DNA of 5,106 nt from Actinomycetota bacterium. Lineage in GTDB: Bacteria > Actinomycetota > Acidimicrobiia > Acidimicrobiales > GCA-2861595. The notes under the pieces were generated by a model, which made no database searches, was not told the origin of the DNA, and saw nothing but the letters and a program-made list of their open reading frames with translations. The stretch lies in the NCBI GenBank assembly GCA_016781225.1, contig JADDQT010000074.1, positions 1 through 5,106 of the forward strand, written 5' to 3'. The position numbers were made by a program, and so were the translations under genes. Numbering within the stretch: position 1 is the first letter of the stretch; each line of letters opens with the position of its first letter. This document shows positions 1 to 4,824 of the stretch, piece by piece.

Positions 1-92
1 CCAAGGAGCCGGCCCACCGCTTCGGCCTCGGACTCGACGGCGGCGGACGCCTCACCGTCGCCGACCACTGCCACGTAGGGCACGCCGCTCAC
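1..92 (-). CDS. TIGR00725/LOG-like Rossmann nucleotide-binding protein, N-terminal fragment
   Basis: The minus strand from a GTG at 92-90 stays open to the left edge for 30 codons. It reads MSGVPYVAVVGDGEASAAVE and then SEAEAVGRLL, cut off by the window. The pattern YVAVVG-(D/P)-G-E-A, followed by a helix ending in VGRLL, is the opening beta strand, Gly-rich nucleotide-binding loop and first helix of the TIGR00725 family, relatives of lysine decarboxylase-like/LOG and DprA Rossmann proteins. The exact function of that family is not settled, so none is assigned. No strong Shine-Dalgarno sequence precedes GTG 92; GTG at 83 (V4) is an alternative start. The gene is divergent from the radical SAM gene and shares a spacer of about 70 bp that contains a LexA box. 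Family call is by motif recognition over only 30 residues. Confidence 0.62.
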   Translation of the reverse strand, partial: MSGVPYVAVVGDGEASAAVESEAEAVGRLL

Positions 93-136
93 GGCAGAGG
101 TCTAGCCCATGGGAGCCCCCGCCGTGCGGTGGATTC

Positions 137-152
137 TCGAACACATGTTCTA
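137..152. promoter_or_regulatory. LexA (SOS) box
   Basis: The sequence TCGAACACATGTTCTA has the half-sites GAAC and GTTC separated by four bases. It matches the actinobacterial/Firmicute LexA operator TCGAAC-N4-GTTCGA at all positions except the last two. It lies 13 bp upstream of the ATG at 166 and overlaps the candidate -10 elements on both strands (TATACA at 151-156 on plus, TATAGA from 154 to 149 on minus). LexA binding would therefore be expected to block transcription until DNA damage. That regulation is inferred from the site and its position. Confidence 0.72.
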
Positions 153-156
153 TACA
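151..156 (+). promoter_or_regulatory. candidate -10 element of the radical SAM gene
   Basis: TATACA is close to the -10 consensus TATAAT. Initiation about 7 nt downstream would fall at about 163, only a few bases before the ATG at 166, giving an almost leaderless mRNA, which is common in Actinomycetota. There is no good -35 hexamer at the usual spacing. It overlaps the right half of the LexA box, as expected for a repressed promoter. Confidence 0.4.
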
Positions 157-165
157 GTTGCGGCG

Positions 166-2250
166 ATGGGAGAGTTGCGATGGCGACTGGCCGGTGACGA
201 CGGCGGGCAGGGCTCACTGTTCTCCGACGAGGAGCTCGTGGAGCGCCACATGGGCGGCGGAGAGTACCGCGGCCTCGAGTTCCTCCACGTCAACGCCCGC
301 CGCATCATCAACGAGGTGCCCGCCGCCTCCCGGATGCCCTTCCGCTACACCATCAACGCCTACCGAGGATGCAGTCATGCATGTGCCTACTGCCTCTCGG
401 GCGAGACGCCGATACTCATGGCCAACGGCAGGACGAAGCTGCTGGCAAACGTCGAGGTCGGCGACGACGTCTACGGCACGGCGAGAGTGGGCAGCTACCG
501 CCGCTACGTGAGGACGCGGGTTCTCGCCCACTGGTCCACTCTCGAGCGTGCATACCGAGTGACGCTGGAGGATGGGACCGAGCTCATCTCCAGCGGTGAT
601 CATCGCTTCTTGACCGAGCGCGGTTGGAAGTACGTCACCGGTGCCGGGCAGGGCGCCGCATGCCGTCCCCACCTGACGTGCAACAACAAGTTGATGGGCG
701 TAGGACGACTCGCAGTCCCACCTGAGCACGGCCCCGAATACCGGGAGGGATACCTGTGCGGGATGATCCGAGGTGATGGCCACCTCGGTTCGTACAGCTA
801 CGTTCGTCCCGGGCGAAGACACGGAGACGTCCATCGATTTCGCCTGGCCCTCACCGACTTCGAAGGCCTTCGCCGCACCAGGTCGTTCCTGCACGACGAC
901 GGGGTAGCGACATCCGAGTTCCTCTTTCAGCAGGCGGTCGGTGCTCGGAAGGAGCTGCGTGCCATCCGAACTTCGTCAAGAGCGGGCGTGGCTGCCATCA
1001 CGCGGCTCGTCGAATACCCGAACGTGGTCTCCGACGAGTGGTGCCAAGGCTTCCTCGCGGGCATCTTCGACGCCGAGGGTTCGTACAGCCGTGGCATCCT
1101 GCGCATCGCAAACACCGACGCCGGAATCATCGAGCGGATCTGCGTCTGCCTGCGGCAGCTTGGCTTTCTCTTCGCGATCGACCGTGGTCGTGTCTCCTAT
1201 GTCCGTGTGGTCGGAGGTCTCCGGGAGCATCTCCGCTTCTTCCTGACTGTGGACCCATCTATCACCCGGAAGAGAGTGATCGATGGAGCCGCCATCAAGA
1301 GCACTGCTCGCTTGGGCGTCGTCGATATCAAGCCTTTGGGCATCGAGCTGCCCATGTTCGACATCACCACAGGCACCGGTGACTTCATCGCCAATGGCGT
1401 GGTCAGTCACAACTGCTTTGCTCGGCCCACGCACGAGTATCTGGGCCTGGGCACAGGGGAGGACTTCGACACCAAGCTGGTGGTGAAGGTCAACGCCGTG
1501 GAGCGGGTGCGGGCGGAGCTGGCGGCCCCAAGGTGGGCGGGCGAGCACATAGCCATGGGCACCAACACCGACCCGTACCAGCGCTGCGAGGCCAAGTTCC
1601 ACCTCACGCGGGGGATCGTGGGCGTGCTCGCAGAGGCCGCCAACCCCTTCTCCATCCTCACCAAGTCCACTCTCATCCTGCGTGACGTGGACCTTCTCCA
1701 GGCCGCGGCGGCGCGCACCGAGGTGCGGGCCAACCTCTCCATCGGCACTCTGGACGAAGACGTATGGAAGGCCACCGAGCCGGGCACGCCCCATCCCCGC
1801 CGTCGGGTGGAGGCCGTGGCCCGTCTCAACGAGGCCGGGATTCCCTGCGGCGTGCTCGTGGCGCCCGTGCTTCCCTGCATCTCCGATTCGTCCGAGCAGC
1901 TGGAGGCTGTGGTCAAGGCATGCGTGGAAGCGGGTGCGGTCTCGGTGTCAGCCCTGTCGTTGCACCTTCGTCCGGGCGTGAAGGAGCATTTCATGAAATG
2001 GCTCGGATCGAACCGCCCGGAGCTGGTGGAGGAGTACGACCGTCGGTACCGGCGGGCCTACCTGCCCTCCGACGAGCAGAAGGCCCTCTCAGGAAGGGTC
2101 CGCCGGCTCGTTGACAAGTCCAGGGGCCGCTTCAGCGCACCGTCGGCCACCAGGCCGGTGGGCGGACCGCAGCGTCGGCAGGATCAACGCCCTCGCTCGC
2201 GTTCGTCGCAAATCGAGGGGGTCGGCGGACAGCTCGGCTTGGGGATGTGA
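166..2250 (+). CDS. intein-containing Rv2578c-family (SplB-like) radical SAM protein
   Basis: The precursor is 694 residues from ATG 166. Removing the 341-residue intein leaves 353 residues, near the usual size of the Rv2578c family (about 340). The host parts are the N-terminus (1-75), with PFRYTINAYRGCSHACAY, and 417-694, starting CFARPTHEYLGLGTG and continuing with GTNTDPYQRCE, SILTKSTLILRD, EPGTPHPRRR and APVLPCISDS. All match my memory of Rv2578c and, more distantly, of spore photoproduct lyase (SplB). After splicing, C69, C73 and C417 form the CxxxCxxC motif that binds the 4Fe-4S cluster used to cleave S-adenosylmethionine. The substrate is unknown; a DNA-repair-like role is inferred from SplB relatedness and the upstream LexA box. 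Start choice: the frame is open from an ATG at 109 preceded by AGAGG, but that start would put the LexA box and -10 inside the gene and leave 16 bp to the divergent gene. TTG 175, giving MRWRL, resembles the MRW start of mycobacterial homologues and is also possible. The C-terminal tail, about 45 residues, is basic and low complexity. Confidence 0.93.
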   Translation: MGELRWRLAGDDGGQGSLFSDEELVERHMGGGEYRGLEFLHVNARRIINEVPAASRMPFRYTINAYRGCSHACAYCLSGETPILMANGRTKLLANVEVGDDVYGTARVGSYRRYVRTRVLAHWSTLERAYRVTLEDGTELISSGDHRFLTERGWKYVTGAGQGAACRPHLTCNNKLMGVGRLAVPPEHGPEYREGYLCGMIRGDGHLGSYSYVRPGRRHGDVHRFRLALTDFEGLRRTRSFLHDDGVATSEFLFQQAVGARKELRAIRTSSRAGVAAITRLVEYPNVVSDEWCQGFLAGIFDAEGSYSRGILRIANTDAGIIERICVCLRQLGFLFAIDRGRVSYVRVVGGLREHLRFFLTVDPSITRKRVIDGAAIKSTARLGVVDIKPLGIELPMFDITTGTGDFIANGVVSHNCFARPTHEYLGLGTGEDFDTKLVVKVNAVERVRAELAAPRWAGEHIAMGTNTDPYQRCEAKFHLTRGIVGVLAEAANPFSILTKSTLILRDVDLLQAAAARTEVRANLSIGTLDEDVWKATEPGTPHPRRRVEAVARLNEAGIPCGVLVAPVLPCISDSSEQLEAVVKACVEAGAVSVSALSLHLRPGVKEHFMKWLGSNRPELVEEYDRRYRRAYLPSDEQKALSGRVRRLVDKSRGRFSAPSATRPVGGPQRRQDQRPRSRSSQIEGVGGQLGLGM
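391..1413 (+). mobile_element. in-frame intein with LAGLIDADG homing endonuclease
   Basis: A 341-residue intein (precursor residues 76-416, numbered from ATG 166) interrupts the radical SAM motif. Splicing block A is C76-LSGETPIL, with Cys1 as nucleophile. Block B is SGDHRFLT with H146. The endonuclease has two dodecapeptide motifs, LCGMIRGDG (197-205) and LAGIFDAEG (297-305), each retaining the acidic metal ligand at position 8 (D204, E304). Blocks F/G are MFDITTGTGDFIANG and VVSHN, with penultimate H415 and terminal N416, followed by Cys+1 (C417). Every residue needed for class 1 splicing is present and both endonuclease acids are intact, so it should be able to splice and possibly home. 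By hand count, GC3 is about 83% in the first 94 intein codons and about 71% in 66 codons around the first endonuclease motif, against about 91% in 90 host codons after the intein. This is consistent with acquired DNA. Confidence 0.95.
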
Positions 2251-2253
2251 CTG

Positions 2254-2460
2254 CTACTGGTCCGGCATCTTGTATGCCGTTGGCACCTCAGTGGGCTTGT
2301 CCTGTTCCTCCTCGGGATGGTGACCGGGCTCGTTGGCCTCGGGAACCGGGCCCGGGTCACCGGATTCGTCCGTGGGGCCCCCATGTCGGGTCTTCACCGA
2401 GTCCTGAACGACTTCGCCGCGCTCACTGCGCCGAAGCTCTGGCTGTTGGGGGTTGCTCAT
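2254..2460 (-). CDS. small acidic proline-rich hypothetical protein (68 aa)
   Basis: This is a 68-residue reading frame from ATG 2460 to TAG at 2254. I do not recognise a family. It starts MSNPQQPELRRSERGE and has 15 Asp/Glu, 7 Lys/Arg, 11 Pro, no Cys, no Trp and almost no hydrophobic stretch. The product would be soluble and intrinsically disordered. It has no signal peptide or membrane segment. GC3 is roughly 74% by hand, acceptable for this genome but lower than in the large genes. The stop sits 3 bp from the stop of the convergent radical SAM gene, and the start is divergent from the hydrolase across a palindrome-bearing spacer; both fit a real gene. Against it, the Shine-Dalgarno is weak (AGG about 12 nt upstream) and short open frames are common in GC-rich DNA. 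Confidence 0.5.
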   Translation of the reverse strand: MSNPQQPELRRSERGEVVQDSVKTRHGGPTDESGDPGPVPEANEPGHHPEEEQDKPTEVPTAYKMPDQ

Positions 2461-2476
2461 GGCCTATTTCTACCTG

Positions 2477-2488
2477 ACACTCGAGTGT
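2477..2488. repeat. 12-bp perfect palindrome, candidate operator
   Basis: ACACTCGAGTGT is its own reverse complement. It lies 17 bp upstream of the small minus-strand gene start (2460) and about 87 bp upstream of the hydrolase start. A second, related inverted repeat sits at 2510-2520. The position suggests a binding site for a dimeric regulator of the divergent pair. No regulator gene is visible in the window, so the role is inference. Confidence 0.45.
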
Positions 2489-2509
2489 TGAGGGGCAGCC
2501 CTGCGGCTG

Positions 2510-2520
2510 ACTCGGCGAGT
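2510..2520. repeat. 11-bp inverted repeat ACTCG-G-CGAGT, candidate second operator
   Basis: ACTCGGCGAGT has 5-bp arms around a single G. The arms ACTCG and CGAGT also occur, overlapping, at the centre of the palindrome at 2477-2488. Between them, CAGCC-CTGC-GGCTG (2496-2509) can form a 5-bp hairpin. The rest of the 2461-2574 spacer shows no convincing -35/-10 pair or terminator; TAGGTT at 2521-2526 is only a weak -10 candidate for the hydrolase. Confidence 0.38.
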
Positions 2521-2574
2521 TAGGTTTGGCTCGGAGATGGGCAGCTGAGGGAACGACGTGACAGAGACTCGCTC

Positions 2575-3375
2575 GTGTCGCGCCGCGAGCTGCTCGCGAC
2601 GGGCGTCGCCGCAGCCTTCCTGGCCGCGTGCCGCTCCGGCCGTGAGAGTGGGGAGGTGAGACCCCTCGAGAGGAACGCCGGTGAGGATGACTCCGGTCAC
2701 GAGCGAGGACGTCTCCGGGCCAGGCCGGGCCCCAACCTCACGGCGGAGCCGGTGCCCGCCGGTACCCAGCCGCTGATGCCCGGGACCGGTCGAACCGGGC
2801 TCATCTACGTGCCCTCGACCTACTCGATCGGACAGCCGGCGACACTGGTGGTGACCCTCCACGGGGCGGGGGGTGACGCAAGGGGCGGGCTGGCCCCACT
2901 GAGAGCGCTGGCCGACGAGTTCGGGCTACTGCTGCTCGCGCCCGAGTCGCGCGGCCGCACATGGGACGTGTTGGTCGGCGGCTTCGGTCCTGACGTCGAG
3001 GTCATCGACCGGGCCTTGACTCGGGCCTTTGACCGCTATGTCGTGGATCCAGCCCGCGTCATCGTGGCCGGCTTCTCCGACGGCGCGTCCTATGCCCTGT
3101 CTCTGGGCATAACCAACGGTGACATCTTCGGTTCGGTGCTCGCCTTCTCACCGGGCTTCGCCGCCCCGGGTACGACGCGGGGCTCGCCCCGGCTGTTCAT
3201 CTCTCATGGCACCGGGGACGGGGTGCTCGGCATCGACGCAACCAGCCGGAAGCTGGTGCCGAGGTTCCGCGGCGCGGGGTACGACGTGCGCTACCTGGAG
3301 TTCGAAGGTGGCCACACGGTCCCGCCGGAGGTCGCCCGCACCGCAGTGACGTGGGCCCTGGGCCGCACGCCATAG
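2575..3375 (+). CDS. secreted lipoprotein-type alpha/beta hydrolase (esterase/LpqC-like)
   Basis: This 266-residue protein starts at GTG 2575. The N-terminus, MSRRELLATGVAAAFLAAC, has a twin arginine, a short hydrophobic stretch and a lipobox LAAC, with C19 as the lipid-modified Cys. It is therefore probably exported, perhaps by the Tat route, and anchored on the outer face of the membrane. A polar linker (20-60) precedes a compact alpha/beta hydrolase fold. LHGAGGD at 95-101 forms the oxyanion-hole region, GFSDG holds the nucleophile S168, SHGTGDG holds D215, and GGHTV holds H247. The set gives a complete Ser-Asp-His triad. It resembles the COG0400/LpqC-type esterases that cut short ester or depolymerase-like substrates; the actual substrate is unknown. 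The start is uncertain: a better-placed GTG at 2558, 6-7 nt after GAGGGA, is in another frame (see findings). Confidence 0.85.
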   Translation: MSRRELLATGVAAAFLAACRSGRESGEVRPLERNAGEDDSGHERGRLRARPGPNLTAEPVPAGTQPLMPGTGRTGLIYVPSTYSIGQPATLVVTLHGAGGDARGGLAPLRALADEFGLLLLAPESRGRTWDVLVGGFGPDVEVIDRALTRAFDRYVVDPARVIVAGFSDGASYALSLGITNGDIFGSVLAFSPGFAAPGTTRGSPRLFISHGTGDGVLGIDATSRKLVPRFRGAGYDVRYLEFEGGHTVPPEVARTAVTWALGRTP

Positions 3376-3399
3376 CGCACACCAAAGCGCACGCCATAA
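3364..3399 (+). repeat. three tandem 12-bp units across the hydrolase stop codon
   Basis: The three consecutive units are CGCACGCCATAG, CGCACACCAAAG and CGCACGCCATAA. The outer two differ only at the last base; the middle one differs from the first at two positions. The period is four codons. In the hydrolase frame they read RTP-stop, RTPK, RTP-stop, so unit 1 ends the gene and unit 3 supplies a second in-frame stop. The rest of the 56-bp convergent spacer (3376-3431) holds only a weak GGCC-CTTC-GGCC hairpin at 3421-3432, without a T tract, that touches the DUF2071 stop. Confidence 0.75.
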
Positions 3400-3431
3400 C
3401 CATCCGCCCGTCGCCGCTCCGGCCCTTCGGC

Positions 3432-4145
3432 CTAGCGAAGTTGTGGTGCTCCCAGCCGAACGTCGACCTCTGGCGCGTAGTGCACGAGCGGTTCTCCCTC
3501 GACAGCCGGAATGCCGGCTGCCGGCAACAGGTCCTGCTCGAGCACCTCCAACTCGGCGTGCCACAGCGGCCACGGCTGGTGCTGCACCGGCACGACAGCC
3601 AGCCGGCCCGCGATCCTCGTGAAGGCGCGCCATCGGCCGGTCAGCCAGTGGTCGAGATGGGAGGCCTCGTCGGCGCCGTAGGGCCGCTTCGGACGGAGCG
3701 TGATGTCGTGACCGGCCGAAGAGCCGAGCCGGCGCCGGCTTCGATAACGAACCGTCTGGGCCGCATCCACGCTCATCTCGGCCCACCTGTACGGCACGCC
3801 GTAGCCGAGAGACGCACCGACGACGGTGGGCAGGCTGTCGGCTTCGAGCGAGAGGAACCACAAACCGTCCCTGCCGTCGGGCCCGCGTACATAGGTACGA
3901 ACGTTGGTCTCGGGAAAGGTGGACAGCCCTGGGATGGGAAACAGGCAGCCCACGCTGAAGTCGTGCATCAAGAACGGCGTGAGGCCCACCCATGCCTTGC
4001 CTTCGTGGGTGTCGACCTCCAAGTCGTCGGGCAGCAAAGTCTGGAGAGACTCAGGCTCGAAGGACCAATGGAGAAACGTCATGTTTCGCCATTGCTGGCA
4101 AGCCGCTGCCACTCGAACGCTCTCTTCGGGTTGGCGACCGGCCAT
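3432..4145 (-). CDS. DUF2071 (YqjF-like) family protein
   Basis: This 237-residue protein, read from ATG 4145 to TAG 3432, has the full pattern I associate with DUF2071. An early QQWRNMTFLHW (17-27) is followed by a segment ending LLPDDLEVDTHEGKAWVGL (37-55). Then come FPETNVRTYV (77-86) and GLWFLSLEAD (94-103), with a Trp/Tyr-rich second half (GVPYRWAEM, WPLWHAELEV). The fold is related to acetoacetate decarboxylase-like barrels, but no enzymatic activity is established for the family, so none is claimed. There is no signal peptide or membrane segment, and it is probably cytoplasmic. It lies 63 bp downstream of the DUF4383 gene on the same strand but has its own apparent promoter and no Shine-Dalgarno, suggesting leaderless translation from 4145. 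It is convergent with the hydrolase. Confidence 0.9.
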   Translation of the reverse strand: MAGRQPEESVRVAAACQQWRNMTFLHWSFEPESLQTLLPDDLEVDTHEGKAWVGLTPFLMHDFSVGCLFPIPGLSTFPETNVRTYVRGPDGRDGLWFLSLEADSLPTVVGASLGYGVPYRWAEMSVDAAQTVRYRSRRRLGSSAGHDITLRPKRPYGADEASHLDHWLTGRWRAFTRIAGRLAVVPVQHQPWPLWHAELEVLEQDLLPAAGIPAVEGEPLVHYAPEVDVRLGAPQLR

Positions 4146-4150
4146 GGCTC

Positions 4151-4156
4151 ATTATG
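4151..4156 (-). promoter_or_regulatory. -10 element of a leaderless promoter for the DUF2071 gene
   Basis: On the minus strand CATAAT (5 of 6 to TATAAT) ends at 4151, and the ATG begins at 4145, so the expected transcription start coincides with the A of the start codon. No Shine-Dalgarno lies between. A poor -35 candidate, TTGTGT, stands 19 bp upstream. The arrangement matches leaderless genes of Actinomycetota. Confidence 0.5.
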
Positions 4157-4208
4157 TGCGGTGGTGCCGGTGAGTACACAACCGTCGGCGGCTACCCAGA
4201 CGGATCGG

Positions 4209-4739
4209 CTAAGCCCGGGAGACCGCCTGTTTGGCGAGGGCGACCCCCACGACGCCCAGGACGATCATGCCCAGGGCAAGCCCCAGATGCAGGAAGTTGT
4301 CAGCGTCGTTGAGAGGCAGGAAGTTGGCGTCGCTGTCGTGGTCGACGATCAGGCCATAGGCGAAGACTCCGAGATAGCCCACGCCGCCGCCGATGAGAAA
4401 GAGCTTGGACCAGCTGGCCCGGGCGGCGGCCAACAAGCCGATGGCGAACAGGAGGTGAACGATGTTGTGGAGGATGCTCACCCGGAACAAGCCCAGCAGC
4501 TCGGCGTTGGAGTCGGTGCCGAACAGGCTCAAGTCGTCGTAGTTGGACGTGATCCCGGGGATGAAACCGCCCACGCCGGCCAGCAGGAAGGCCAAGCCGA
4601 CGACGGCAGAGAAGATCTGCAGGAGCGAGCGGCCGCCGGCGGCAGACCCACCGCCGGCCGGAGGCTGGCGCGGGGCACGTTGAGCGGGCGCTGCGGCCTG
4701 GGTCTTGCCCATGGTCTGGCCCTTGTACTCGTAGGACAT
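4209..4739 (-). CDS. DUF4383 domain four-helix membrane protein
   Basis: This 176-residue integral membrane protein is read from ATG 4739 to TAG 4209. The start is fixed by an excellent AAAGGAGA six bases upstream; the frame stays open to 4865, but upstream codons overlap the SelO end and lack such a site. A polar Gly/Ala/Gln/Pro-rich N-terminus (1-37) is followed by four hydrophobic segments: about 39-61 (LLQIFSAVVGLAFLLAGVGG), 87-106 (VSILHNIVHLLFAIGLL), 112-132 (LFLIGGGVGYLGVFAYGLI) and 148-169 (NFLHLGLALGMIVLGVVGV). The paired signatures LHNIVHLLFAIG (90-101) and ADNFLHLGLALGM (146-158), each with an Asn and His near the membrane face, are the hallmark of DUF4383. The function of the family is unknown; it is widespread in actinobacteria. 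It lies 85 bp downstream of the SelO gene on the same strand. Confidence 0.92.
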   Translation of the reverse strand: MSYEYKGQTMGKTQAAAPAQRAPRQPPAGGGSAAGGRSLLQIFSAVVGLAFLLAGVGGFIPGITSNYDDLSLFGTDSNAELLGLFRVSILHNIVHLLFAIGLLAAARASWSKLFLIGGGVGYLGVFAYGLIVDHDSDANFLPLNDADNFLHLGLALGMIVLGVVGVALAKQAVSRA

Positions 4740-4744
4740 CGATG

Positions 4745-4752
4745 TCTCCTTT
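4745..4752 (-). promoter_or_regulatory. strong Shine-Dalgarno deciding the DUF4383 start
   Basis: On the minus strand AAAGGAGA ends six bases before ATG 4739. It is the only near-perfect ribosome binding site seen in the window. It selects the MSYEYKG start over the longer open frame that reaches 4865. Confidence 0.85.
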
Positions 4753-4780
4753 CGGGGCACAGGCTGCGCCGGTTCCAGGC

Positions 4781-4786
4781 ACATTA
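4781..4786 (-). promoter_or_regulatory. weak candidate -10 for the DUF4383 gene
   Basis: On the minus strand TAATGT fits the TANNNT rule for actinobacterial -10 elements. It would give a leader of about 35 nt containing the Shine-Dalgarno. No clear -35 is visible; the sequence upstream is a G-rich run (eight G on the minus strand at 4806-4799). Co-transcription from the SelO gene is an equally good reading. Confidence 0.3.
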
Positions 4787-4824
4787 GCTGCCCGGCCGCC
4801 CCCCCCAGTTCGCAGGGACGGCCG

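Noticed and set aside
976..1794. 272-codon minus-strand frame opposite the intein and radical SAM gene; also 214-894 minus
   Set aside because: Both are mirror frames of a gene whose plus-strand product has clear splicing, endonuclease and radical SAM motifs.
3421..3432. GGCC-CTTC-GGCC hairpin between convergent genes as a terminator
   Set aside because: The stem is only four pairs with no T tract on either strand, too weak to call.
3148..3993. 281-codon minus-strand frame overlapping the hydrolase and the DUF2071 gene
   Set aside because: Arg- and Ala-rich shadow sequence without motifs; it crosses two recognised genes in other frames.
4300..4782. 160-codon minus-strand frame over the DUF4383 gene
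   Set aside because: It is Arg/Pro-rich and out of frame with the DUF4383 protein, which has four good membrane segments and a strong ribosome binding site.
3351..4787. 478-codon plus-strand open frame antisense to the DUF2071 and DUF4383 genes
   Set aside because: Its translation is low complexity (Gln, Gly, Glu, Val) with no family motif, it covers two well-recognised genes on the other strand, and long antisense frames are expected at this GC content.
4799..4806. Run of eight C as a phase-variable tract
   Set aside because: It lies in the spacer between the SelO and DUF4383 genes, away from any core promoter with a good -35. One run in GC-rich DNA is not evidence of switching.
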